This document shows, piece after piece, positions 55,698-64,000 of a stretch of 64,000 nt of DNA. The translations under genes and the position numbers were made by a program. This DNA comes from Acidobacteriota bacterium. Its GTDB lineage: Bacteria; Acidobacteriota; Terriglobia; Terriglobales; Acidobacteriaceae. Each line of letters starts with the position of its first letter. Within the stretch, counting starts at the first letter, position 1. Below the pieces are notes generated by a model. The model was given only the letters and a program-made list of their open reading frames with translations. It was not told the origin of the DNA and made no database searches. The stretch is taken from positions 1-64,000 of the forward strand of contig JAJXYY010000025.1 in the NCBI GenBank assembly GCA_021780315.1, given 5' to 3'.

Positions 55698-57128
55698 TTA
55701 GTCGCGCGCGAGCACCACGGCAAAGAATCCATCGCAGGCATGAACTCCGGGCAGGGTACGGAGCGCACCGTCGCGTACGGCGGAAGCGGGCTGCCAGCCC
55801 TGCTGCGGGGTGCTGCTGGACGGTAGCTCTTGCAGCAATTGATCGATGGGGATGCGCCGCAATTTCTGCTCGGTGAGCAGTTCATCTACGACCTGTTCGC
55901 ACTCCTCCGGCTCGAGCGAGCAGGTCGAGTAGACGAGTCGTCCGCCGGGTGCCAAGCGTTGCAAGGCTCCGCGGAGAATTCTCTTTTGCCGGATCGACTG
56001 CCGCTCCAACTCTTCGAGCCGGAGGACATGGCGAATCTCAGGATTTCCGGCAAGGGTTCCGGTTCCACTGCAGGGGACATCGCAGAGGATCAGGTCGAAT
56101 TCGCCGCGGACGTTTTTCTCCTCCGCAGCATCGGCCACGGCGCACTTGACGCGCTCGGCATAGGGGTGGCGGCGCATGCGGGCCTGCATCTGCGCGAGAC
56201 GTTTGGCACTGACGTCGGTGGCGAGGATCTCGGCCTGGGGCAGGCGCAGGGCGAGAATGAGCGTCTTGCCGCCGGGAGCTGCGCAGCAGTCCCAGACGCG
56301 GGCGGGTTGATCGCGTCCGGTGGGTGCTGCGGCGGCGGCGATCTCGGCTACGAGGCGCGAGCCGTCGTCCATGAGCGGAAGTGCGACGAGCGGATCGGTG
56401 TGCAGGGGAAACATGCCACCTTCGCCATGCTCCTGCTGGTCGGCCTCGCAGATCCTGAGCGCGGCTTCTCGTCCGTAGGCCTTGACCCATCGCTCCACCA
56501 GCCAGAGCGGATGACCTAGACGCTCGGCAAATGCGGCGGTGGATTCGAAGACTCGGATGCCGGGCTTTTGTGCCGCGGCCACCTTGCGCAGCACGGCGTT
56601 GACCATTCCTGTTGCGTGGGGCTGACCGGCCGCGCGACACAGTTCGACGCTCTCGCTCAAGGCGGCATGTACCGGGATGCGGTCCATGTGGAGCAACTGG
56701 AAAGCGCCCATGCGCAGTGCGATGGCGACCTCTTCCGCGAGTCGCTGCTCGGGCCGCTGGAGGAGGCCTCGCACGCGCGCATCCAGTGCGATCTGCCACC
56801 GCAGGACGCCCATCACCAACGCTGTGGCGAGATTTCTGTCTTCGGGCGAGAGTGCTTCAGTAAGTCGGGAGTGCAGCAACTCATCGCTATGGCCCTTGCT
56901 CTGGCCGACCAGCATGAGAATCTCAAATGCGGCCCAGCGTGCGGGCGAGACCTTGGCCAATGCCTCGGCGACGGACAAGGTAGGGCCTGCGCCGGCGGGT
57001 CGCCCCTTGACCGGACTGTTGGCGGGCCGCTTGACCGAAGGGCTCGTGGGGACAAATGGTCTGGCTCCCGCAAGGCGTGCAGGTGGCTTTCCGACTCCTG
57101 GGCTTCGTCCTGTACCTTGCTTCTTCAT
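55698..57128 (-). CDS. rsmB: 16S rRNA m5C967 methyltransferase
   Basis: A 476-residue enzyme. A basic, Pro-rich N-terminus (1-50) precedes an NusB-like RNA-binding domain (about 58-200) and the SAM domain. The latter has CCAAPGGKT, the catalytic Cys pair in DVPCSGTG and VYSTCSLEPEE, and NPEIR. It is the last gene of aroC-def-fmt-rsmB and overlaps fmt by 4 nt. Confidence 0.95.
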   Translation of the reverse strand: MKKQGTGRSPGVGKPPARLAGARPFVPTSPSVKRPANSPVKGRPAGAGPTLSVAEALAKVSPARWAAFEILMLVGQSKGHSDELLHSRLTEALSPEDRNLATALVMGVLRWQIALDARVRGLLQRPEQRLAEEVAIALRMGAFQLLHMDRIPVHAALSESVELCRAAGQPHATGMVNAVLRKVAAAQKPGIRVFESTAAFAERLGHPLWLVERWVKAYGREAALRICEADQQEHGEGGMFPLHTDPLVALPLMDDGSRLVAEIAAAAAPTGRDQPARVWDCCAAPGGKTLILALRLPQAEILATDVSAKRLAQMQARMRRHPYAERVKCAVADAAEEKNVRGEFDLILCDVPCSGTGTLAGNPEIRHVLRLEELERQSIRQKRILRGALQRLAPGGRLVYSTCSLEPEECEQVVDELLTEQKLRRIPIDQLLQELPSSSTPQQGWQPASAVRDGALRTLPGVHACDGFFAVVLARD

Positions 57129-58063
57129 TGGCCCAACCGTTCGCCGCTTTTGATCTGGTGCCCATGCAAAAACTCTGCTGCCATCATGCGCTTCTTCCCT
57201 TCCATCTGTACCTCAACCAACTCCAGCGCGGTCTGCTGGCCACAGACCACGCACAGCGAATCTCCTTGCACCCGGAGGGTTCCAGCTTCGCCTGCGACGG
57301 TCTGCGGCAACACTCGGACACGATGCGCGATGAGCTTTTTTCCGCGCAGGGTGGTGTGGGCACCCGGCCACGGCTGGAAGCCGCGCCAACGGTCGTGCAA
57401 CACCTTCGCGGTGCGCGCAAAGTCCATCCTGCCGTCGTCGCGGCTGAGAATGGGCGCGAGGGTTGCGAGCGAGCTATCCTGCTTCTGTGCGTAGAGGGTG
57501 CCTGCCTCGAGGCCACGCAGGGTCTCGACCATCAATTCTGCCCCGACCGTGGCCAGTCCTTCGTAGACGCCGACTGCGGTCTCTTCGGCGCCGATGGGGA
57601 CTGCGTGGGCCAGCAGCATATCGCCTGTATCCAGCCCGGCATCGAGACGCATGGTGGTGACGCCGGTGATGGTCTCGCCGTTGGCCACGGCCCACTGGAT
57701 GGGTGCTGCGCCGCGATACATGGGCAACAGGCTTCCATGAAGGTTGATGTTGCCCAGGGGCGGGAGATCGAGCATCCACTGCGGAATAATTCTTCCATAG
57801 GCCACCACGAGAATGACCTGCGGTGCTATGGCTTCCAACTGCGCTCGGAACACCGGATTGTTCTTGATCTTCTCTGGCTGCACCACCGGTATTCCATGCT
57901 GCAGTGCTGCACGTTTGACGGGAGGAGCGTGCAGTTCCATTCCCCGCCCTGCTGCGCGGTCGGGCTGCGTGACGACCAGCTCCACCTGATGCCCGGCGGC
58001 GATCACGGCCTCCAGCGTGGGCACAGCAAACTCCGGAGTGCCACAAAACACGAGTTTCATCAC
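57125..58063 (-). CDS. fmt: Methionyl-tRNA formyltransferase
   Basis: A 312-residue enzyme that formylates Met-tRNA-fMet. The N-terminal Rossmann part has FCGTPEFAVPTL and VTQPDRAAGRG, and the active region NLHGSLLPMYRGAAPIQWA plus DTGDML. The C-terminal OB-like domain binds tRNA. It is paired with def, which removes the formyl group after translation. The initiator tRNA is at 52-128 of this window. Confidence 0.96.
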   Translation of the reverse strand: MMKLVFCGTPEFAVPTLEAVIAAGHQVELVVTQPDRAAGRGMELHAPPVKRAALQHGIPVVQPEKIKNNPVFRAQLEAIAPQVILVVAYGRIIPQWMLDLPPLGNINLHGSLLPMYRGAAPIQWAVANGETITGVTTMRLDAGLDTGDMLLAHAVPIGAEETAVGVYEGLATVGAELMVETLRGLEAGTLYAQKQDSSLATLAPILSRDDGRMDFARTAKVLHDRWRGFQPWPGAHTTLRGKKLIAHRVRVLPQTVAGEAGTLRVQGDSLCVVCGQQTALELVEVQMEGKKRMMAAEFLHGHQIKSGERLGQ

Positions 58064-58102
58064 ACCCTGCCTTCTACCAGCCGCACCCGGTTCTCCGGGT
58101 GG

Positions 58103-58630
58103 TTACCACTCGCCGTTCTTGATCATCTTCTTCATCTTGCGCATGACGAGGTCGCGCTTCAAACGGCTGAGCCGATCGATAAACAGAATTCCGTCGAGGT
58201 GATCGATCTCGTGTTGGATGGCGCGCGCGAGCAGTTCGTCACCTTCTACTTCGATCCACTCTCCGTGGACGTTCTGCGCCCGGGCCTTCACCCACTCTGC
58301 CCGGGTGACCTTCTCGCGAATCTCCGGCAGGCTGAGGCAGCCCTCTTCCTCCACCTGCCTGCCTTTCCGCTCCACGATCTCCGGGTTGATGAGGACGATC
58401 TTCTCCTCGGGATTTTTCTTGAAGCTCACGTCGATGACGCAGAGCCGCTGTGAGATGGCGATCTGCGGGGCCGCCAGCCCGATACCCTGGGCCGCGTACA
58501 TGCTCTCGAACATTTCTTCAACGAGCTTCTTCAACTGGGCGTCGAACACCGTGACTGGTGCACCTACCTGCGCCAGGACTGGCTCGGGCCACTTCACGAC
58601 TTCATGTATCTTTCCCATCGATTTGCCCAT
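58103..58630 (-). CDS. def: Peptide deformylase
   Basis: A 175-residue metalloenzyme that removes N-formyl groups from new proteins. Motif 1 GIGLAAPQ, motif 2 EGCLSLPE (metal Cys) and motif 3 QHEIDHLDG (two His ligands and Glu) are all intact. The ATG at 58630 has AAAGG upstream and shares one base with the aroC TGA, so def is likely coupled to aroC. An upstream in-frame start at 58654 lies inside aroC and is less likely. Confidence 0.96.
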   Translation of the reverse strand: MGKSMGKIHEVVKWPEPVLAQVGAPVTVFDAQLKKLVEEMFESMYAAQGIGLAAPQIAISQRLCVIDVSFKKNPEEKIVLINPEIVERKGRQVEEEGCLSLPEIREKVTRAEWVKARAQNVHGEWIEVEGDELLARAIQHEIDHLDGILFIDRLSRLKRDLVMRKMKKMIKNGEW

Positions 58631-59805
58631 CAGTACGCCTTTATCTGTTCGCAATACCCATCGAAGTTTCGCTTGAGCTCGCGGAGGGAATCGCCACCAA
58701 ATTTCTCCAGCGCGAGCCTTGCGACTGCCAGCGCGACCATGGCCTCTGCGGCAACGCCTGCGGCCGGGACCACACAGACGTCGCTGCGTTCGTAGGCTGC
58801 CTTGACGGGCTCCCGCGTCTCAAAACTGACGCTGCCGAGCGGCCGGCGCAGCGTCGATATCGGCTTGAGATACCCGCGCACGACGACGTCTTCGCCGTTC
58901 GAGATACCGCCTTCAATTCCACCGGCGTTGTTCTTCTCGCGGGAAAATCTGGTGAAGGCCTCATCGGTGCCTTCGTAAGCGATGGCATCGTGCACGGTCG
59001 ATCCGAGCGACTCCGCTGCAGTAACCCCGCGACCAATCTCCACTGCCTTGACGGCCTGCAGGCTCATGACTGCCTGCGCCAAGAGGCCATCGAGACGCTC
59101 ATCCCAGTTGGCATGCGTGCCGACACCCGGGGGCAGACCGTGGACGACAACCTCGAACACGCCGCCGATGGTGTCGCCCGTCCGCAGTACAGCATCTACT
59201 TCCGCCTTCATTGCGGCTTCGCTGGCGGGATCGACGCAGTTGAGCAGCACGGCTTCTTTTGCATGAAGCGCAGCGATCTCCTCCCACTGTGCAGGACGCT
59301 GCAGTTCCGCTTTGCCTACGCGAATGACGTGGCTCGCGACCTCTACTCCGATGGACCGGAGCAGCAGCTTGGCGAGGGCGCCGGCTGCAACGCGCGCTGC
59401 GCTCTCGCGCGCACTGGCGCGCTCGAGGACGTAGCGGGCATCGGGGAAGTCGTACTTGAGGCTGCCGGCGAGATCGGCATGACCGGGACGCGGAGATGCC
59501 ACGGCCTTATGCTTTGCGGGGTCGCCCTGTTCGACCGGCAGAATCTCTCCCCAGTTCTTCCAATCGTTGTTGGCCAGCGTCATGGCGATGGGCGATCCGA
59601 TGGTTTTGCCGTGGCGCACACCGCTGAGGATGTGAGCGGTATCGCGCTCAATCCGCATCCGTCCGCCGCGGCCATAGCCCTGTTGACGGCGCCAAAGCTC
59701 GTGGTTGATGAACTCCTGCTCGACGGGAACCCCCGCTGGCATTCCGCTCACCATGGCCACCAGGCTCTCGCCGTGGCTCTCTCCCGCTGTTGAAAAACGC
59801 AACAT
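58630..59805 (-). CDS. aroC: Chorismate synthase
   Basis: A 391-residue FMN-dependent enzyme of the last shikimate step. STAGESHGESL (6-16), GYGRGGRMRIE, the AARVAAGALAKLLL block and AIAYEGTDEAF are present; the conserved arginine-rich signature follows RPGHAD. It heads aroC-def-fmt-rsmB, a mix of aromatic biosynthesis and translation start genes. Confidence 0.96.
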   Translation of the reverse strand: MLRFSTAGESHGESLVAMVSGMPAGVPVEQEFINHELWRRQQGYGRGGRMRIERDTAHILSGVRHGKTIGSPIAMTLANNDWKNWGEILPVEQGDPAKHKAVASPRPGHADLAGSLKYDFPDARYVLERASARESAARVAAGALAKLLLRSIGVEVASHVIRVGKAELQRPAQWEEIAALHAKEAVLLNCVDPASEAAMKAEVDAVLRTGDTIGGVFEVVVHGLPPGVGTHANWDERLDGLLAQAVMSLQAVKAVEIGRGVTAAESLGSTVHDAIAYEGTDEAFTRFSREKNNAGGIEGGISNGEDVVVRGYLKPISTLRRPLGSVSFETREPVKAAYERSDVCVVPAAGVAAEAMVALAVARLALEKFGGDSLRELKRNFDGYCEQIKAY

Positions 59806-59916
59806 TGATCTCTCTCGTAAGCTGCTAAAAAATCAGTCCAAACCTAGATTGTAACAACCGTAGCCCGGGTGGGGGTCATGACTGCGGCATGAGCGGCAGA
59901 CGTGCGCCGCTGCGTC

Positions 59917-60903
59917 TTACTCGTGCTTCAAGTAAGCGATCGTGTTGAGCACGGGGCGATCCATGCTGCGAACCCAGTCGGTCATCTCATCCGCCGCCTT
60001 GCCGTTGGCGGTGGCCTTGGCAAACTCGTTGCGCATGGCCTGCATCTTGGCCTCGACGTCGTCCAGAGCACTCAGCAAGATCGCCTCGGGCGTCATGGGC
60101 AGTTTGGGCGATCCAAACTCGTACTTGCCATGGTGGCTGAGAATCATGTGCTCGACCAGCACCCGTAGCCGCTCCGGAAAGGGCTGCAACTGCTGTACCT
60201 TTTCCATGAGCATTCCCTGCGCGATGCTGATGTGGCCGATCATCTGGCCTTCCAGGGTGTAGCCGAAGCTGTTCTTCCAGCTTAGCTCGCGGGTTTTGCC
60301 AATGTCGTGCAGAATCGCGCCGGTGACGAGCAGATCGGCATTGACCTCAGGATAAAAGGGGGCCGTTGCGAGACACACGCGGACGAGCGTCAACACGTGC
60401 TCCAGGAGTCCGCCAAGCCAGGCATGGTGCAGGGTCTTGGCAGCTGGGGCCTCACGAAAGGCGGCTCCGATCTCGGCATCATCGAGGAAGGCGAAGACCA
60501 GACGCCGCAGATGAGTGTTGTGGAACGCGTCGACGCAGCCACGCAGCTCCGACCACATCTCATCCACATTAAAGCGCGTGGCGGGCAGATAGTCGGCGGG
60601 ATCAATCTCGCTCTCGGCGGCGGAACGCATCTTGGTCAAGGTGATCTGAAACTTGCCCTGATATTTGGAGATCTGGCCCTGGGCCTTCACGTAGCAGCCC
60701 TCGGAGCAGGTTGTCATGGCCTCACCGATGTCGTCCCACATCTTGGCTTCGAGCGAACCGGTCTTGTCCGTCAGGACGAGCGCGAGGTACTGCCCACCCT
60801 GCTTCTTCTCCCGCACCTGGATCGAGGACAACGCAAAATACGTTGTCACCACCTTGTTTTCGAGCTTGACCGCATCCGCTACATAAAAGTCTTTCATCTG
60901 CAC
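59917..60903 (-). CDS. OB-fold/HD-domain 3'-5' exoribonuclease, YhaM-like
   Basis: A 328-residue cytoplasmic protein. An N-terminal OB fold (about 12-95; YLALVLTDKTGSLEAKMWD, and YVKAQGQISKYQGKFQI) binds nucleic acid. The HD domain (about 155-290) has its first His in LHHAWLGGLLEHVL, the metal pair in LHDIGK and further ligands in HHGKYEFG. This order matches YhaM/CBF1, which trims RNA and single-stranded DNA in Firmicutes. It is monocistronic. Confidence 0.88.
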   Translation of the reverse strand: MQMKDFYVADAVKLENKVVTTYFALSSIQVREKKQGGQYLALVLTDKTGSLEAKMWDDIGEAMTTCSEGCYVKAQGQISKYQGKFQITLTKMRSAAESEIDPADYLPATRFNVDEMWSELRGCVDAFHNTHLRRLVFAFLDDAEIGAAFREAPAAKTLHHAWLGGLLEHVLTLVRVCLATAPFYPEVNADLLVTGAILHDIGKTRELSWKNSFGYTLEGQMIGHISIAQGMLMEKVQQLQPFPERLRVLVEHMILSHHGKYEFGSPKLPMTPEAILLSALDDVEAKMQAMRNEFAKATANGKAADEMTDWVRSMDRPVLNTIAYLKHE

Positions 60904-60938
60904 CAGAATACCTTGCGCCGGGTATGGGCCCCAAGCGA

Positions 60939-60964
60939 AACGCGGAGACCGAAGTCTCCGCGTT
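60939..60964. terminator. Hairpin downstream of the parvulin-type isomerase gene
   Basis: An 11-bp perfect stem AACGCGGAGAC with its complement and a CGAA tetraloop. It lies 23 nt after the stop of the 60988-62916 gene on minus. There is no long T run. Confidence 0.65.
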
Positions 60965-60987
60965 GGCGTTTCGATGCTGGTTGTGGG

Positions 60988-62916
60988 TTAGTTTGGCTGC
61001 GAGCCCGTTGTTGGCGCCGGAGCAGGGTTGGTGGTGGGATCGCCTGCGGCTGGGGGAGCGGGATTGGGCTTTGGTGTCCGGTACGGCATGGGCTCCACTG
61101 GCGGCGGTGGCGGCTCCTTGGCCTTCTTCTGCAAGCGTTCCTTGGCTACCCCCTTGGCGCGCTTCTTCTTGACCTTTTTGGCGGTATCGCCGTTGAGGCC
61201 AAGCGGAGCGGCCTGAGTGGCGGCAGCGGCTTTCTCGTCGGCTGTCATGGCGACGGGAGCGATTGCTGCTTTCTCCTTAGTGGCGCTGACTTTCTTGGCC
61301 TTCTTGGCGGCTTCCATTTCTTTCTGGCGGTCGCTGAAGCGGGCCTTCTTGACGACAGGCGCCTGGGGGGCGAGTGGATCGGCATCGGAGGTGGAGGAGA
61401 TTTGGGTGGTAGTGTCTACCGGAGCAATGGCGGCGCCGGGAGCTACGGCCGAACCCTGCGCGATGGCTGCCGAAGCTGCTCCGGCACCCATGTCCGTGCC
61501 GACAGCGGTCTCCTGCTGACCTGCGGGCAAGGAGTCACGCGGAGCTTGTCCAAAGCGAACCTTCTCGCGCTTGATCTTTTTCTTCTTGCCGTTGAGCTTG
61601 ATGGCCTTGGCGCTGGGCGCGGCAGGGGTTGCCGACTTGGCGATCACGGCTGAGTTGTCGGCGGCGGCAGTGTTGCCTCCAACGGCAGCGGGCGAGAAGT
61701 GTCCGCCGCGGTCGAAGCGCTGCTTCTGCTGAACCTTCTTCTTCTTGACGACGGGTGGGGCGTAGGCGGTGAAGACCGGCTTGGTCTGCTTGGCGCTGGC
61801 GCCGGTATCCACAAAGCCGGGCTTGATGTCGATGTAGGCCTCTTCGCGCAGATGGGTGAGATAGGCACGCAGCGCAGGCTGCAGCTCATCCATGTACATC
61901 GCTTCCTGAATCTGAGGCTCGATCTCTTTCAGGGGCGGCACGCCGGCTGCCTGATGCTCGGTTACTTTGAGGATGACAAAGCCCTGGCGGGTCCGAATGG
62001 GAGCGGTGGACTGGCCTGCCTTGAGTCCGAAGGTCTGGTCTTCCAGCACCTTGGCCAGCGCGCCACGCTTGAACAAGCCCAGGTCGCCGCCCTGCGCCGC
62101 GGTGGGTCCGCCGGAGTAGGTTTTGGCGAGGTCTTCAAATTTGCTTCCTGCTGCTAGTTTGGCGGCGACGTCCGCGGCCTTAGCCTGGGCTTGTGCGACG
62201 ACATCATCCTTTGCATCGGCAGGGGTTGGAATGAGGATTTCGCTGAGCCGAATCTGTTCGGGCTGCTCAAACTCATTTTTGTGCGCCTCGTAGAAGGCCT
62301 GTTCCTGAGCCTGGGTCATCTGCAGACGGCGGCCTACCTCGTCGCGAACGACCTGCTGGGTGATGACGGTGTTGCGGATGTTGGCCTTGAAGTCCTCGAA
62401 GGAGACGCCCTGCTGACGGGCGGCCTTCTCAAGGTCTTCCATGGTGTCGAGGTGGTTTTGTTTGCGAATTTCGTCCAGGCGGCGAATCACTTCCGCATCG
62501 GCGTTCAAGCCGAGTTCCTTGCCCCGCGAGAGGAGCAGTTGCTGGTCGATCATGTCGCGCAGCATATTCTTTCGGCGTTCAGCAGCATCCGCAGGGCTGG
62601 CGTTGGTCTGTTGCAGTTCCTGCTCCAACTGCTGCTGGCTACGTTCGACGTCGCTGCGGCTGATGATCTGATCGTTGACCCGCACGATCACATCCTCGAC
62701 CACGGTTCCGTTGGGGGTGATTGCGACCGGGGTTGGCAGCGTCAGTTGCGGTTGGGGCGCGGCTGGCACGGCGTAAGGGCTTTGGTAACGCGGGGTCTGG
62801 GCAGACACCGCTCCCGGCAACGCGATCAGGCTGAGCCCGCACACGACCGCTAACTGCGAAATTCTCAAGGTCATCTTCACTCGTATCTTTATCAACGTCC
62901 GCGATTGGGATGCCAT
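60988..62916 (-). CDS. SurA/PpiC-type periplasmic peptidyl-prolyl isomerase
   Basis: A 642-residue exported protein. A signal peptide (ending VSAQ, about residue 40) is followed by a SurA N-terminal chaperone domain (VEDVIVRVNDQIISRSDVE onward) and one parvulin domain (about 225-335; IRLSEILIPTP, GGDLGLFKRG, RTRQGFVILKV). The last 250 residues are low-complexity and Lys/Ala/Pro-rich, unlike SurA. GGAG lies 9 nt before ATG 62916; ATG 62874 is possible. It probably helps outer-membrane proteins fold. Confidence 0.85.
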   Translation of the reverse strand: MASQSRTLIKIRVKMTLRISQLAVVCGLSLIALPGAVSAQTPRYQSPYAVPAAPQPQLTLPTPVAITPNGTVVEDVIVRVNDQIISRSDVERSQQQLEQELQQTNASPADAAERRKNMLRDMIDQQLLLSRGKELGLNADAEVIRRLDEIRKQNHLDTMEDLEKAARQQGVSFEDFKANIRNTVITQQVVRDEVGRRLQMTQAQEQAFYEAHKNEFEQPEQIRLSEILIPTPADAKDDVVAQAQAKAADVAAKLAAGSKFEDLAKTYSGGPTAAQGGDLGLFKRGALAKVLEDQTFGLKAGQSTAPIRTRQGFVILKVTEHQAAGVPPLKEIEPQIQEAMYMDELQPALRAYLTHLREEAYIDIKPGFVDTGASAKQTKPVFTAYAPPVVKKKKVQQKQRFDRGGHFSPAAVGGNTAAADNSAVIAKSATPAAPSAKAIKLNGKKKKIKREKVRFGQAPRDSLPAGQQETAVGTDMGAGAASAAIAQGSAVAPGAAIAPVDTTTQISSTSDADPLAPQAPVVKKARFSDRQKEMEAAKKAKKVSATKEKAAIAPVAMTADEKAAAATQAAPLGLNGDTAKKVKKKRAKGVAKERLQKKAKEPPPPPVEPMPYRTPKPNPAPPAAGDPTTNPAPAPTTGSQPN

Positions 62917-63132
62917 CGATCAACACTCCCGAACCCCTCATAAGACTCGATGCAGGGATCGAACGGTATCCAGTGATAATTCTAACCGCCACTGCCATAT
63001 CGTGCGAATCCCACCCCTGTCCGGCTGCGTCGCTCACCTGCCGGTGCTATACTCCGTCCAAAGTAGGACGGTCTTGTGCCGGACCCACCGCGCTTACTCA
63101 GGCACTGTTTTCAATCGAGGTCATACCCGCCC

Positions 63133-64000
63133 ATGGCACCACGTACCCGCCGCGCCCTCTTCTCCGTAACCGTTTTTCTCGCGACCTGCGGGGTCTTCGG
63201 CACGCTCATCAACCAGAAGGTTGCAGCGCAGTCCGCGTCGGATGAGTCGACTCTCCGCGATAGCCTCCATGCCTTTACGGACGTTTACTCGATCGTGGAG
63301 CAGAACTACGCCGAAAAGCTGGACACGGACAAGACGGACAAGGTTATCTACGACGGTGCCATCCCGGGGATGCTGCACACGCTGGACCCTCACTCTAACT
63401 TCTACGATCCCAAGGCCTTCGCCCAGATGCGGGAAGACCAGCACGGCAAATATTACGGTGTCGGCATGTCCATCCAGCCGCAACCGGACAAGAATGGCAC
63501 GACGAAGATTGTTGTACTGGCTCCGTTTGAAGGCACTCCGTCGTACAAGGCGGGAATCAAGCCGGGCGACGTGATTCTGCTGATTGACGGCAAATCGACG
63601 GAGGGCATGGACTCGGCCGCGGTTGCCTCGCTGCTGAAAGGGCCTCGCGGAACCCATGTTTCGGTAACGATGAGCCGCGAAGGAGCCAGCAAGCCGCTGG
63701 TGTTCGACCTGATCCGCGACGAAATTCCGCGTAATTCCGTCGATCTGGCCTTTATGATCCGTCCGGGCATCGGCTATATCCATGTTACGAACTTCATGGA
63801 GACGACCAGCCGTGAGGTTGGCGACGCGCTGGACAAGTTCGGCGACATCAAGGGGCTGGTGATCGACCTGCGCGGCAACCCTGGCGGCCTGCTGAACGAA
63901 GCGGTCAACATGTCGGACAAGTTTTTACAAAAGGGACAGATCGTCGTCTCGCAACGCGGACGGGCGTTCCCCGATCAGGTCTACCGCGTCTCTCACGGCG
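63133..64000 (+). CDS. S41-family C-terminal processing protease (3' end outside window)
   Basis: The first 289 codons of a carboxy-terminal protease that continues past the window. An N-terminal signal or anchor helix (about 8-30) precedes SLHAFTDVYSIVEQNY, IPGMLHTLDPHSNF, a PDZ domain (about 98-185; AGIKPGDVILLIDGK) and the start of the catalytic domain (IGYIHVTNFMETT, GLVIDLRGNPGG). The catalytic Ser/Lys would lie beyond 64000. Such enzymes trim periplasmic proteins. Confidence 0.93.
   Translation, partial: MAPRTRRALFSVTVFLATCGVFGTLINQKVAAQSASDESTLRDSLHAFTDVYSIVEQNYAEKLDTDKTDKVIYDGAIPGMLHTLDPHSNFYDPKAFAQMREDQHGKYYGVGMSIQPQPDKNGTTKIVVLAPFEGTPSYKAGIKPGDVILLIDGKSTEGMDSAAVASLLKGPRGTHVSVTMSREGASKPLVFDLIRDEIPRNSVDLAFMIRPGIGYIHVTNFMETTSREVGDALDKFGDIKGLVIDLRGNPGGLLNEAVNMSDKFLQKGQIVVSQRGRAFPDQVYRVSHG

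Noticed and set aside
57056-58453. 465-codon plus-strand frame over fmt and def
   Set aside because: It lies antisense to two fully motif-supported genes and has no recognisable protein features.
60307-61653. 448-codon plus-strand frame over the YhaM-like and isomerase genes
   Set aside because: Antisense to real genes; the Gly/Leu-rich translation is a composition artefact.

Overview
The window is bacterial chromosome. Gene content points to Acidobacteriota, probably the Terriglobus/Granulicella/Edaphobacter branch of Acidobacteriaceae. The evidence is a fused AroD-AroE protein, paired b-type ATP synthase subunits, several beta-propeller lipoproteins, an AssT-like sulfotransferase, a PEP-CTERM protein and high GC. 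This assignment is an inference from gene families, because there is no rRNA in the window. I see no transposase, integrase, phage gene or CRISPR array. The region reads mainly as core chromosome with a few accessory genes.

Layout, 1-17 kb: an initiator tRNA (minus strand); a BON-domain exported protein; pgk-tpiA (lower glycolysis); lepB; murQ (peptidoglycan recycling); a lipoprotein arylsulfate sulfotransferase; alaC; a DsbD-N/TlpA redox pair; kdsD (Kdo synthesis); a family 2 glycosyltransferase; sppA; an HU/IHF-type protein; pgeF; and the bifunctional aroDE gene. 17-23.6 kb: a minus-strand ATP synthase operon b'-b-delta-alpha-gamma-beta-epsilon, without the membrane subunits a and c. 23.8-37.4 kb: hfq-hflX, a DegT aminotransferase, surface and lipoprotein genes, an M28 peptidase, an AhpD-like protein, nadA with a DUF2203 gene, tatA-tatC and a glutaminyl-cyclase-like M28 protein. 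37.5-43.1 kb: TerC, a PEP-CTERM protein, a large polytopic membrane protein, ispA and a YVTN beta-propeller protein.

Layout, 43.1-64 kb: aroB-ubiE; nadB; an EF-G-like GTPase flanked by two paralogous putative methyltransferases and a MIP18-family gene; a DUF1801 gene; a solitary Mrr-type restriction endonuclease; a long zinc-type CDF transporter; a PASTA protein; the aroC-def-fmt-rsmB operon; a YhaM-like HD nuclease; a parvulin-type isomerase; and the start of an S41 protease that runs off the window. Shikimate-pathway genes (aroDE, aroB, aroC) and NAD genes (nadA, nadB) are scattered rather than clustered.

The most notable non-gene signals are these. (1) The plus strand changes from C-rich to G-rich at about 43.12 kb, independent of gene direction, and exactly at a hairpin. 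(2) A near-perfect palindrome lies in frame inside ubiE. (3) Six genes have a -10-like hexamer only 6-7 nt before the start codon, which suggests leaderless mRNAs. (4) Two short intergenic repeat families are present: a GGGARTA heptad right after two stop codons, and a paired 30-bp repeat near 51.3 kb.
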